Below are positions 52,050 to 61,549 of a stretch of 64,000 bases of DNA, piece by piece. Location of the stretch: the NCBI RefSeq assembly GCF_004295585.1, contig NZ_AP019400.1, positions 6,626,501-6,690,500 of the forward strand, given 5' to 3'. Positions within the stretch are counted from its first letter, which is position 1. Every line of letters begins with the position of its first letter. The notes under the pieces are model-generated. The model worked only from the letters and a program-made list of their open reading frames with translations. It had not been told where the DNA came from and searched no databases. This DNA comes from Cohnella abietis. Lineage in GTDB: Bacteria > Bacillota > Bacilli > Paenibacillales > Paenibacillaceae. Both the position numbers and the translations under genes were made by a program.

Positions 52050-54863
52050 TCAATTATCATTTCTAAAGAACGAAAAAGCATAGCTGCCGCTACCAATCTC
52101 AATCACAACCGCAGCATCCTCAACCTTTACAGACTTTAGCCCCGAATGATCCTTAACCGGATTCCCGCCTTCAGTCAATCGTTCCAAGCTCGCCCCCGGA
52201 AGATAGACGATTGCCGTCGTATTTGCTGGCACTTTAACCATTTGAATGACCTGATTCCCAATAAGTCTCCATTCCGTCACGATTGTACCGTATACAGACT
52301 CATATTGGGCCCTTGCGTAAGTTAACCCGCAATCCAAGTCAGGCTTGATCACGATGCGCTTATATCCAGGGAGTGCATGATCTAAGCCTGCAACTCTCCT
52401 GTACAACCAGTCCCCGACACATCCGAAAGCATAATGGTTATAAGACACGTTCGTTACCTTGCCATCTGGCATGATTGCCTGCCACGCTTCCCAAATCGTT
52501 GTCGCACCTTTCTCAACTTCATAGAGCCAGGAAGGGCACTCTGTTTGATACAACAAACGATATGCCACATCGCTTCGCCCGTTATCGCACAACACATCCA
52601 AAAGAAACGGGACGGACAGAAACCCAGTATCCAAACGATTGCCGTTCTCTTCAATCAAGGTAACCAATTGATTTAGAACTAGACTGCGTGCATCTTCCGG
52701 GATCATATTCATTTGCAATGCAAGCACGTAAATGCCCTGAAAGTGTGCTTTAAGCCTCCCACTCTCGTCCAAATATTCTTCGGCAAATGCCGTGCGAACC
52801 TTACTATTCAATTCCGCATATCTCTGGGCATCCGCATTCCATCCAAGTAACTGCGCAATCTGACTCATCAGTTGTGTCGAATAAGCGTAAAAACAAGTGG
52901 ATACAAGCTCCTTCGTGGCAAAAGCACTCTGCATCATATCCACGCCTTTACCATCTTTGCTGACGCTCATGCTTGGAATAAGCCAATCCCCGAAATGAAA
53001 TCCGGTATTCAATAAGTACCGCTGACGCTCTCTTCGCTCAGGAGTCATGGATCCGTCATCGGTTTCCGGCAGTCCGTTATATGCAGACCGTTCAATATAG
53101 TTTAACCAACCTGCCATCATAGGATAGTTTTCCTGCAAAACCCTCATATCACCATATCGCTCGTAGAGCACCCAAGGTACGATAATGCAGGCATCTCCCC
53201 ATCCCGCCGAAGAATCCGTCGACATTAGAGCGACGATTTCTTCATATCCCTTCATATATGGCACAACGATAGGAACCTGTCCATCCTCCCTCTGTTCAAC
53301 TGCTGCATTGCGCAGCCATCTGGTCAGAAAAGAATTCACGTCGCGATTAAAGCAAGCTGTCGGGGCAAACACTTGTATATCTCCCGTCCATCCCGCGCGT
53401 TCCCGCTGAGGACAATCCGTTGGAATAGAGAGCATGTTGCCGACTTGACTCCATTGAATATTAGCCTGCAGCTGGTTAATCCGCTCATCCGAGCATTCGA
53501 ATTCCCCTGTCGGACGAAGGTCGGAGGACAGCACAACCCCCGTGAAATCGGCTGTATCCAGCGTTCCGGGATATCCGGTTACTTTGACGTAACGAAAGCC
53601 ATGAAAGGTAAAACGCGGCTCGTAAACTTCCTCTTCCGCCCCTCGAGCCACATAAATATCCGTCTGATCTTTGTATCGTCCGATAATATTGCACAGGAAG
53701 TTGCCATTCTCGTCCAGCACTTCTCCATGCTCAAGTTTAATTTCCGTCCCGAATGCTGCCCCGCGCACGCGCATACGAACTCTGCCTGCAATAACTTGCC
53801 CAAGATCAACAACCGTTTCTCCTTTAGCCGTATGCAATACAGTAATCGGCTCTATTTCCTGCATGACCCGAACCGGCTCGCCATAAGCGGCGATTAAACA
53901 GCCGCGGTCATGCTCCACCTCGCGCACTGCTTGCCAGTTTTTGTCGTCATAAGCTGTCGTGCTCCATCCGGCTATCTCTAAACGGGCATCGTATCGTTCA
54001 CCGATGAATAGATCGGAATAAACAAGCGCTCCGGTATTCGATTTGAAGCCCCGGTCTGTGATGACCGTTTGTCTCCGACCATCCGCATAATCGATCTCCA
54101 ACTGCATAAGCAGCGCCAACTTATTACCGTACTGGCAGTTATCGCCCATTAGCCCGACTCTACCCGCATACCAACCGTCCGCTAGCGTCGCTGCGATCAC
54201 ATGATCGCCCTTCGTCAGCACATCGGTTACATCATAAGTCTGGTATTGCAAATAAGCTTGATAGGCTGTCATTTCCGGCGCCAGTTCCTGGTCCCCAACA
54301 CGAACTCCGTTTAACTCAAGCTCATAGATGCCATGCGCCGTCGCATAGATCCGCGCCCGCTTAACCCCTGGCCCAACCTTAAAGTGCTTGCGAAGTATTG
54401 GACAAGGATGAAGGCGCCCGACATCCGTCAGTACTAATCCCTTGGCTCGATCATAAAAGTCCATCCGCGACTCTTCAATCACCGGCTGTTGTTCCGGTTC
54501 AATCCATAGCGCGACCCAATCCTCAGGATGGAGCAGCCCTATTTCCCAGAAGGCGACCTCGCTCCAAGGCGATGTCTCCCCCTGATCGTCCCATACCCGC
54601 ACTTTCCACTCATATCGGCATCTTGATCGAAGTTTAGGTCCAGCATATTCGCAATGGATGGAGCTGTCCGTCAGCACCTTGCCTGTATCCCACATGACAT
54701 CTTCGCCATCGAAAACGACGATTTGATATCCGGTTTGCGATACTCCGCGACGAACGGAGCTCAGCGTCCAACTAAATCTTGGGATAGCAATATCGATACC
54801 TATCGGATTAAACATTGATTCGCATCTTAGCCCTTCAACGACAAGCTCGTTTGAAATTGTCAT
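52050..54863 (-). CDS. GH78 alpha-L-rhamnosidase
   Basis: 937 residues from the ATG at 54863, preferred for its AGAGGAA nine bases upstream; an ATG at 54884 that overlaps the preceding stop (TAATG) would add seven residues. N-terminal beta domains (GIDIAIPRFSWTLSS...TSPWSEVAFWEIGLL), the Bac_rhamnosid_N segment RARIYATAHGIYELELNGVRVGD and the alpha/alpha-barrel with CPQRERAGWTGDIQVFAPTA, EDGQVPIVVPYM and SSAGWGDACIIVPWVLYER carrying the catalytic acid region; a C-terminal beta domain follows. No signal peptide: it cleaves rhamnose from imported oligosaccharides. Last gene of the locus. Confidence 0.95.
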   Translation of the reverse strand: MTISNELVVEGLRCESMFNPIGIDIAIPRFSWTLSSVRRGVSQTGYQIVVFDGEDVMWDTGKVLTDSSIHCEYAGPKLRSRCRYEWKVRVWDDQGETSPWSEVAFWEIGLLHPEDWVALWIEPEQQPVIEESRMDFYDRAKGLVLTDVGRLHPCPILRKHFKVGPGVKRARIYATAHGIYELELNGVRVGDQELAPEMTAYQAYLQYQTYDVTDVLTKGDHVIAATLADGWYAGRVGLMGDNCQYGNKLALLMQLEIDYADGRRQTVITDRGFKSNTGALVYSDLFIGERYDARLEIAGWSTTAYDDKNWQAVREVEHDRGCLIAAYGEPVRVMQEIEPITVLHTAKGETVVDLGQVIAGRVRMRVRGAAFGTEIKLEHGEVLDENGNFLCNIIGRYKDQTDIYVARGAEEEVYEPRFTFHGFRYVKVTGYPGTLDTADFTGVVLSSDLRPTGEFECSDERINQLQANIQWSQVGNMLSIPTDCPQRERAGWTGDIQVFAPTACFNRDVNSFLTRWLRNAAVEQREDGQVPIVVPYMKGYEEIVALMSTDSSAGWGDACIIVPWVLYERYGDMRVLQENYPMMAGWLNYIERSAYNGLPETDDGSMTPERRERQRYLLNTGFHFGDWLIPSMSVSKDGKGVDMMQSAFATKELVSTCFYAYSTQLMSQIAQLLGWNADAQRYAELNSKVRTAFAEEYLDESGRLKAHFQGIYVLALQMNMIPEDARSLVLNQLVTLIEENGNRLDTGFLSVPFLLDVLCDNGRSDVAYRLLYQTECPSWLYEVEKGATTIWEAWQAIMPDGKVTNVSYNHYAFGCVGDWLYRRVAGLDHALPGYKRIVIKPDLDCGLTYARAQYESVYGTIVTEWRLIGNQVIQMVKVPANTTAIVYLPGASLERLTEGGNPVKDHSGLKSVKVEDAAVVIEIGSGSYAFSFFRNDN

Positions 54864-54883
54864 TTTATCACGTTCCTCTCCCA

Positions 54884-55702
54884 TTAACCCTTAACGGCTC
54901 CACTAGCAATCCCCTGAATGAAATGCTTTTGCAGCAATATAAAAAGCAAGATCAACGGGAGAGAACCAATAACCACAGCCGCGAAAATCAACATCCAATT
55001 GTTCGAATATTCACTCGTGAACGTAAATAACGACAAAGGAACGTTCCGCATCGCCTTGTTTTGCAGAAACAACATCGGAATGAAGAAGTCATTCCATATA
55101 AAAAGACTATTAATAATAACCACAGTAGAAGAAATCGGCTTAATTAATGGAAACAGGATGACCCAAAACAGCCTAAACGGCCCGCAGCCGTCGATTTGCG
55201 CGGATTCTTCGATCTCGCGCGGCACCGTCTTGAAAAAAGAAACATATAAAAAAACGGCAAATGATATCCCCATCGCACTATAAATCATGATTGCACCCGC
55301 ATACTCCCCTATCAGGTGCAGCGCCTTTAATAGCTTATAGAGAGGAATCATAGCGAGCTGAAACGGCACCATAATCCCGGCAAGAAAGTACACATATAAC
55401 ATCGCCGACCATTTCTCCGTTCTTCTTGCCAACGGATAGGCAGCCATTGAACTCAATATGACAATCAAGATCACGGAGGTCGCCGTTATCAGAATACTGT
55501 TCATGAACGAATGCCCCAGATTCGCTTGCGTCCAAGCTTTCCAATAATTCGCGAATTGCAGCGAGCTTGGCCAACTTAATGGACTTAACTGCAAATCTAT
55601 GGGGGATTTCAACGACATAGTCACGACAAGGTAAAACGGAATGAACACCACAATCGACCAGATTAGAAGCACAGCAGGAAGAAACATGCGTTGGACTCTC
55701 AT
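54884..55702 (-). CDS. CUT1-type sugar ABC permease (MalG-like)
   Basis: 272 residues, six predicted membrane helices, EAA loop IEESAQIDGCGPFRLFWVILFPL and end KHFIQGIASGAVKG. Starts within a few bases of the MalF-like stop. Confidence 0.92.
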   Translation of the reverse strand: MRVQRMFLPAVLLIWSIVVFIPFYLVVTMSLKSPIDLQLSPLSWPSSLQFANYWKAWTQANLGHSFMNSILITATSVILIVILSSMAAYPLARRTEKWSAMLYVYFLAGIMVPFQLAMIPLYKLLKALHLIGEYAGAIMIYSAMGISFAVFLYVSFFKTVPREIEESAQIDGCGPFRLFWVILFPLIKPISSTVVIINSLFIWNDFFIPMLFLQNKAMRNVPLSLFTFTSEYSNNWMLIFAAVVIGSLPLILLFILLQKHFIQGIASGAVKG

Positions 55703-55703
55703 A

Positions 55704-56576
55704 TCAGTACTCCACCTCTCTTCTGCGAAGAAGGGTTACCTGGATGAGCGAGAAGATTAGAATGATCACAAACATTAGGATCGCAATCGCATTTGCATAT
55801 CCCATCTGATTCATACCGAACGCTTGTCTATACAGCATAAGCGCTAAGTTTTCCGTTGCTCCTCCAGGCCCCCCGTTTGTCATTACGAATAAAATATCAA
55901 AGAGCTTAAGTCCGACGATCATCGTTACGACCATGTTAACTGTAAAAGCGGGAGCAATGAGCGGAAAAGTAATATGCTTGAATCGGCTTAACGCTCCCGC
56001 CCCATCTATATTGGAAGCCTCATACATGTCGCGCGGAATGGATTGCAGTCCTGCAACGTATATAATCATGCTGAAAGCTACCCATTGCCAAATATTGGCG
56101 AATATTACGCTATAGATTGCCAGCTTCTTATCTCCAAGCCAGTCCTGTGTCCAATCTGAAAGGCCAATAAATTCTAGAATAGAGTTAATTACGCCAAAAA
56201 GCGGATTATACATATAACTCCAGATATATCCGATCGCAAGCGGGCTTAACAACGCGGGAAATAGAAACCACACACGCATAACGCGATTAATCCTTCCCGT
56301 ACCCTGAAGCCCAAGCGCCAATAAAAGTCCGATTACGTTCTGAAAAACGGTTACTAGAAGCGCGATAATAAAGGTGTTCTTTAACCCGCTCCACACTGCC
56401 TTATCCTGAAACATCCTCTGGAAGTTGTCCAAGCCGATGAACTCCATCGTGGAGTCGAGTCCGTTCCAATCGGTCATACTGTAATAAAAGCTGCTAATAA
56501 CCGGAAAAACCAAAAACAAAGTAAAGATTATAAAAGCCGGCATTAGAAATACACCATCGAACCCTATTCGCTTCAT
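55704..56576 (-). CDS. CUT1-type sugar ABC permease (MalF-like)
   Basis: 290 residues from the ATG at 56576, which has AAGGAGGGG four bases upstream. FLVFPVISSFYYSMTDWNG opening, six predicted helices, EAA loop MYEASNIDGAGALSRFKHITFPL. No ATPase gene in the locus. Confidence 0.92.
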   Translation of the reverse strand: MKRIGFDGVFLMPAFIIFTLFLVFPVISSFYYSMTDWNGLDSTMEFIGLDNFQRMFQDKAVWSGLKNTFIIALLVTVFQNVIGLLLALGLQGTGRINRVMRVWFLFPALLSPLAIGYIWSYMYNPLFGVINSILEFIGLSDWTQDWLGDKKLAIYSVIFANIWQWVAFSMIIYVAGLQSIPRDMYEASNIDGAGALSRFKHITFPLIAPAFTVNMVVTMIVGLKLFDILFVMTNGGPGGATENLALMLYRQAFGMNQMGYANAIAILMFVIILIFSLIQVTLLRRREVEY

Positions 56577-56638
56577 GCTGCCCCTCCTTAAATGCAAGGC
56601 GCAAATGCTACCTGCCATTTGCGCCCCCCTGAAACCTT

Positions 56639-57931
56639 TTATTTTTTCTTACTTGCATTATAGGCTTTATCCATCTTGTCCAGCATATCTGGAATCGAAC
56701 CCCCGGAGAATATGCCCTGGATGCCTACAAACATTTCCGGCTGCACAGCCGCTGGCCAATTCTGATCCAGGAAGGAGTATGTTCCCGTTTTCAAGCTGGG
56801 CTCGATTTCCATTAGAGCCGGATCCAAATTTGGCGTAACATCGGTGAATGCCGAGAACCCTTGAATCGTATCCAAAATGACCTTCATACTCTCCTGCGAT
56901 GCTACGAAATCCAAATACTTCTTCACTTCATCCGGGTACTTGGTTTTGGAATAACCACCCGCGAAGAGCGCAGGTCCGGTCGAAACCCATACCGGTTCAC
57001 CTGTCTTAACATAAGGCAAAGGGAACATTCCCCAATCCACATCCGGATTGGCTGCTTTCAATGCTGGCACGAGTGCGTTAAGACTTACAGTCATCGCGAT
57101 CTTGCCCGCGCTCATTAATTGAAGAATCTGATCATTAGACGTCCCGAGCGCACCCTTGTTAATATAACCCTGCTTATCCAGATCGACATAATCCTTCATC
57201 ATCTGTTCCCAATTCGAACCGGCAAAGGTTTGTTTCCCTTCAGCCATCTGTTGGTCGAAATCGATATTGTCACGATAAATCGCGGAAGCTGCCATTGCGT
57301 AAGGAACCATCTGCGTCACGAATTGATCCTTCAATCCCATTCCGATCGGAATGAGTCCGGCATCCTTCAGCTTTTGGGCGGTTTGAAGAAAAGCTTCCCA
57401 ATCAGTCGGAAGTTCTAACCCCAGGTCCTTAAATAATTTCTTGTTGTATATAACGCCTATAACATTCTGGCTACGAGGCAGACCATAAACTTTGCCATCG
57501 GTGGTCGCTGAACGAAGCGCCCCCGGCGTGAGCCGGCTTACCCAGGGCTGGTCGCTTAAATCGAGTAAATACCCGGCATTGACGAAAGGATCTTTTTTAG
57601 TTCCTGCGAAAATGGTGAATATATCCGGGGCATCACCGGAAGCCAGCTTTGTTTTGATAACGGTTTCAAATTGGTCAATCGGAGCGCCTTCATACTCAAT
57701 TTTAATATTCGGATATTTTTCTTCGAATCTGCGGTTGATTTCTTCCAGATTCATATTCGCGTTATTGATAATATACTGCTTTAGAACAACCTGCTTTTCC
57801 CCTGGCGAAGAGGCAGCCCCTGGCGAGGCTTCTTCTCCAGCCGTATTGGAATTTCCCCCACCGCAACCTGCTAATACAATCAGCAAAGCTAAGCAACATG
57901 CGGTAATGCTCATTTTTGTACGATTAATCAC
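56639..57931 (-). CDS. Sugar-binding lipoprotein of the rhamnoside transporter
   Basis: 430 residues from a GTG at 57931 with GGGGAGG eight bases upstream; an ATG at 57967 lies in the predicted promoter region. Lipoprotein signal INRTKMSITACCLALLIVLAGC, linker, then a family 1 binding protein (FEEKYPNIKIEYEGAP, LASGDAPDIFTIFAG, VIYNKKLFKDLGLELPTDWEAFL). Ligand probably a rhamnose-containing oligosaccharide, from the GH78 neighbour. Confidence 0.92.
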   Translation of the reverse strand: MINRTKMSITACCLALLIVLAGCGGGNSNTAGEEASPGAASSPGEKQVVLKQYIINNANMNLEEINRRFEEKYPNIKIEYEGAPIDQFETVIKTKLASGDAPDIFTIFAGTKKDPFVNAGYLLDLSDQPWVSRLTPGALRSATTDGKVYGLPRSQNVIGVIYNKKLFKDLGLELPTDWEAFLQTAQKLKDAGLIPIGMGLKDQFVTQMVPYAMAASAIYRDNIDFDQQMAEGKQTFAGSNWEQMMKDYVDLDKQGYINKGALGTSNDQILQLMSAGKIAMTVSLNALVPALKAANPDVDWGMFPLPYVKTGEPVWVSTGPALFAGGYSKTKYPDEVKKYLDFVASQESMKVILDTIQGFSAFTDVTPNLDPALMEIEPSLKTGTYSFLDQNWPAAVQPEMFVGIQGIFSGGSIPDMLDKMDKAYNASKKK

Positions 57932-57965
57932 CTTGGTGACCTCCCCTATATTTGGAACTGTCTTC

Positions 57966-57971
57966 ATTATA
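57966..57971 (-). promoter_or_regulatory. -10 box of an activator-dependent promoter
   Basis: A perfect TATAAT on the minus strand 35 bases before the binding-protein start, with no recognisable -35 at 16-18 bases. This pattern suits activation by the YesN-type regulator encoded immediately upstream. Confidence 0.4.
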
Positions 57972-58007
57972 AAAGGCGCTCTGTCCTACGGCTTCCGGTT
58001 AACTTGT

Positions 58008-59504
58008 TCATTTCGGGGGGAGGATTTTGCATGATTTCAGATATTCGGACGGCGTTAAGCCGGTATATTTCTTAAATTGCTGGCTGAAATATTTGCTATC
58101 CTCGTAACCGACACGCTCACTGACCTGCGATACGCTAAGGGTTTCCAGCTCTAGCAATTGTTTGGCTTGATCGATTTTTACGCGAATTAAATATTCCGAG
58201 AAATTCATGCCCGCCTCAGCCTTGAACAGTCGGGACAGATAGCTGACGCTGATATGGTGCTCTGCAGCGAATTGAAGCAAAGAGTCCGTACGATGATAAC
58301 CATGACGGATCTGACCCATCAGCTTATGGACTAGCTCTCTAGGCTCCTTGCCCGCGCTGCCTAAATTCCACAAAAACTCCAACAGCCATTTCTCTAGTGA
58401 GTCTGCCAATTCACTATAGGAGGCAATGCTCATTAGCGTATCCATAATGATTTCCATATCGATATAGGGGGAGCTTCGATCCGGCATTAGCTTAAATTGA
58501 AGAGCCGTGAACATATCGTTAACCAGACTACCAATTTCTTTGGCAGGCACTTTCAGTATGCGGATCTGAATGACGATCCGATCTATTTGCGGACGAATAT
58601 GCTTGAGCTCGCGAGTCGCTATTAAAGCCTCCAGAGCCCGGATTTGATTCCATACGGCGATCATATCTATTGCAGAACACTCGGCTGTCAAATACGTATA
58701 TGTGCTGCTTTCCAATCGAATTTGCTGCTCCAGCATCTTGACGGCTCGGGCAAAAGCTTCGTGCGGAAGCTCATCATCTTTCTTAAGGACAGCAATGGAG
58801 TGCACACTCAGCTCTTGATTTACGTAAGCTGCATGCAATTGCTGAACGCTTTGTTGAATAAACGTCCCCTTAGTTCCTTCATGACTAGGGAACAACACTA
58901 CTTGGATGTGTGAATTAGGGTAGACCATATGAACCACAAAAGGTAACTCGGCTATTATATCTTTGGTGATCGGCTCGTACGCTACCCACTTATGCGCGGA
59001 TCGCAAATTACTTATCGCAGAAACCATAATGATCCATTGTCCGGACAATGCTTGGATTTGTTCCGAATGAGGATTGCGGCCCTCCAACTCCCGAATCATT
59101 TTCCAATTATCAGCCTTCCGCTTCTCCTCGCGTCGAACGGACAACTGCTCAAGAATAGAGCCCACCGCGGCAAGCAGCGAGTTTTGCTTCCAAGGCTTAA
59201 CCAAATAATCCCTCACTCCAAGTTGAAGACCAGTGCGCGCATACGCAAAATCATCATAGCCGCTAATAATAATAGCCTCGACGTCGGGATTTAGCTGCTG
59301 GATTTGGCGAATCAGTTCCAGACCATCCATTCCCGGCATGCGAATGTCTGTCACAATTAGGTCTGGGCAAAATTGCTTAGCCAATTCTAACCCTTGCAGG
59401 CCATTTACGGCGCTATATATAATATGGTCGGGTTCAAATGAATTGAGCAAACATTCGAGCTCTTCCAGTGCTATTGGCTCGTCCTCAACAACTAGAATGT
59501 TCAT
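58008..59504 (-). CDS. YesN-type AraC-family response regulator
   Basis: 498 residues, ATG with AAGGAG upstream. Receiver with VEDEPIALEELE, phospho-acceptor Asp in LIVTDIRMPGMDGLEL and Lys in YLVKPWKQ; long linker; C-terminal AraC domain with LLQFAAEHHISVSYLSRLF and LSVSQVSERVGYEDSKYFSQQF. Partner of the kinase encoded 6 bases upstream. Likely activates the transporter/rhamnosidase genes that follow. Confidence 0.93.
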   Translation of the reverse strand: MNILVVEDEPIALEELECLLNSFEPDHIIYSAVNGLQGLELAKQFCPDLIVTDIRMPGMDGLELIRQIQQLNPDVEAIIISGYDDFAYARTGLQLGVRDYLVKPWKQNSLLAAVGSILEQLSVRREEKRKADNWKMIRELEGRNPHSEQIQALSGQWIIMVSAISNLRSAHKWVAYEPITKDIIAELPFVVHMVYPNSHIQVVLFPSHEGTKGTFIQQSVQQLHAAYVNQELSVHSIAVLKKDDELPHEAFARAVKMLEQQIRLESSTYTYLTAECSAIDMIAVWNQIRALEALIATRELKHIRPQIDRIVIQIRILKVPAKEIGSLVNDMFTALQFKLMPDRSSPYIDMEIIMDTLMSIASYSELADSLEKWLLEFLWNLGSAGKEPRELVHKLMGQIRHGYHRTDSLLQFAAEHHISVSYLSRLFKAEAGMNFSEYLIRVKIDQAKQLLELETLSVSQVSERVGYEDSKYFSQQFKKYTGLTPSEYLKSCKILPPK

Positions 59505-59510
59505 CGTGAT

Positions 59511-61337
59511 TTACTCCTTGTCATGATTCATGTTGTCATTATAGGGGATGTGAATAGAGACGATAGTCCCTATGTGCTCATCGCTTTCCAAATGGAGCCC
59601 GTAAGGAGCACCGAACAGCAATCTGATCCTCTTATGAATGTTTAATAATCCAATACCCGACTTCGTCTCCGGTAGTTCATCCATAGAGATGTCGTTATCC
59701 TCCAGAACCTCATTAATGGACCTCACCCGATCCGGAGGCATTCCGACGCCCGAATCACTTACCGTGATCATCAATATCAGAGACCCGCTTTCCAGTTCCG
59801 GCTGAACCTGAGCGCTAAGCGTGAGGATCCCTCCCTCGACCTTTGGCTCAATTCCATGAATAATAGCATTCTCCACGAGAGGCTGAATAGACAGCTTAAT
59901 GATTTCGGCACGAAGAAGAGTATCCGGAATGTAACATTCAAATTTCAGCCTATCCCGATAACGGACCTCCTGGATGCGGACATAGTTAAGAACGTGCTCC
60001 AATTCTTCCGCCAATGTCACCGGACGATTCCACCCTTTCATGCTATAACGGAACAAATCGGCCAAGTTTTCCGCCATATCCGCAACATCATGTGCTTGTT
60101 GCTTTCGGCTTAATGCCTTCATACTATTTAAGGTGTTGAACAGCATATGCGGATTGATTTGCGCTTGGAGCGCCATAAGCTTGGCATCCTTCTGACGGAT
60201 ATCCAGAAGGTATACCCGATGGATCAGCTTATCCACGCTCTCCAACATCATATTGAACACTCTGGATAGTCGCCCTATCTCGTCTTGTTGGCCGCTATCT
60301 TCTGCCCGCACCTTGAAATCACCAAGCTCCACGCGCTTCATCGTCTTAATTAATGAAGTTAACGGGCGGCTAATGCCGGCTGCCAGCATATAGGAAGCAG
60401 CAGCGATAACAACCAAAGTAATGATTCCCAGAAGAAGGATCAGGCTGCGGATTTTATCGGATTGATTAACAACATCCTTATTGGGCGCGAGAGCCAGAAG
60501 TGTCCACTTGTTATAGTTCGACTTGTTCTTGGAGAACAGATAACGGATTTCCGACCATTTCACGCTCCCTTCCTGATGCGTGAGCACGGATTCCAGCTCG
60601 TTAGGCAGCTTCTTTCCAGTCAATAGTTCCTCGCTGTCATACATGATATTCGCTTCAGAATCAAGCAGCATATATCGTAGAGGTAGATCTCCATCCTCTT
60701 TAGCAAGAGTCGCTTTAAACAACGTGGATTTCATCACTTGCGCCTGCATGTCTATTTTCAAATACCCTAGTTTTTTCCCCTCAGAGAAATCATTAATGGG
60801 ACGAATCAAGGAGAACACCTGCTGAGGATTGCGTAATACCGTAGATTCGGGTCCCGTCGGCCAGTAGATAAAGGGATCCGCCTTTCCTTCACGTATCTTT
60901 GAATACCAGGGTTCTTGAAGTATGCTATAGTCACTAGAGATCCCTGAGCCTTTGGCAATGCTGAATACCCGGCCGTCATCAGCAAACAAATAGACACCTT
61001 GTATATACGGCCACGGGGAGGTGAATTGAACCATCCGGGACATCATTTCGTTATTGTCATACTGCACGCCATACTCGGAAGAAGATTGTCGTAATATACG
61101 TTGAATAATCGGATCACTGAAAATGGCCAGAGAAAGCCTCTCCATATCCTGAAGGTAAAGTTCCACGGTTGTCGTCATCTGCGCAAGCGATGTATGGACC
61201 AGTTCCAACGTCCGGCTGGTGTACTCTCTCTCTGTGTGAACATAGGTTAAGCCGCCCAAACCAAAGATAGCCACGAAAAACAAAAGCGTAAATGTCCCTG
61301 CTATCTTGTTCTTCACCCGCCAATTGTTCCAATTCAC
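59511..61337 (-). CDS. YesM-type sensor histidine kinase
   Basis: 608 residues from a GTG at 61337 with AGGAGG upstream (an ATG at 61367 lies before that site). Membrane helix (about 10-32), external sensor of about 250 residues, second helix (about 288-310), HAMP, coiled coil and LQAQINPHMLFNTLNSMKAL. This last motif has NPHMLFNTL where YesM proteins usually show NPHFLYNTL. ATPase motifs IQPLVENAIIHGIE and VSDSGVGMPPD are intact. Probably senses rhamnoside availability. Confidence 0.92.
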   Translation of the reverse strand: MNWNNWRVKNKIAGTFTLLFFVAIFGLGGLTYVHTEREYTSRTLELVHTSLAQMTTTVELYLQDMERLSLAIFSDPIIQRILRQSSSEYGVQYDNNEMMSRMVQFTSPWPYIQGVYLFADDGRVFSIAKGSGISSDYSILQEPWYSKIREGKADPFIYWPTGPESTVLRNPQQVFSLIRPINDFSEGKKLGYLKIDMQAQVMKSTLFKATLAKEDGDLPLRYMLLDSEANIMYDSEELLTGKKLPNELESVLTHQEGSVKWSEIRYLFSKNKSNYNKWTLLALAPNKDVVNQSDKIRSLILLLGIITLVVIAAASYMLAAGISRPLTSLIKTMKRVELGDFKVRAEDSGQQDEIGRLSRVFNMMLESVDKLIHRVYLLDIRQKDAKLMALQAQINPHMLFNTLNSMKALSRKQQAHDVADMAENLADLFRYSMKGWNRPVTLAEELEHVLNYVRIQEVRYRDRLKFECYIPDTLLRAEIIKLSIQPLVENAIIHGIEPKVEGGILTLSAQVQPELESGSLILMITVSDSGVGMPPDRVRSINEVLEDNDISMDELPETKSGIGLLNIHKRIRLLFGAPYGLHLESDEHIGTIVSIHIPYNDNMNHDKE

Positions 61338-61467
61338 AATCCTTCCTCCTCGCTGTACCCCTATCATCGCTTTTAGTCAATTCAACCTATAAAACAAGAG
61401 AATAGCATACATCATTACACAGAGGAAATGGAAGTGAACTAGTAACCATAAGATTAGTTTTAAATAG

Positions 61468-61520
61468 AAAGCGGCAGTCTTTAACATGCTACTCCTGTTA
61501 AAGACTGCCGCTTTGTTTTA
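61468..61520 (-). terminator. Terminator of the SLH-protein gene
   Basis: AAAGCGGCAGTCTTTAACA and TGTTAAAGACTGCCGCTTT form a perfect 19-base stem around a 9-base loop, T-rich on both sides. Nothing else was found in 61338-61549. Confidence 0.85.
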
Positions 61521-61549
61521 ATCTGTATTAATCTGTCTACATCATAAGT

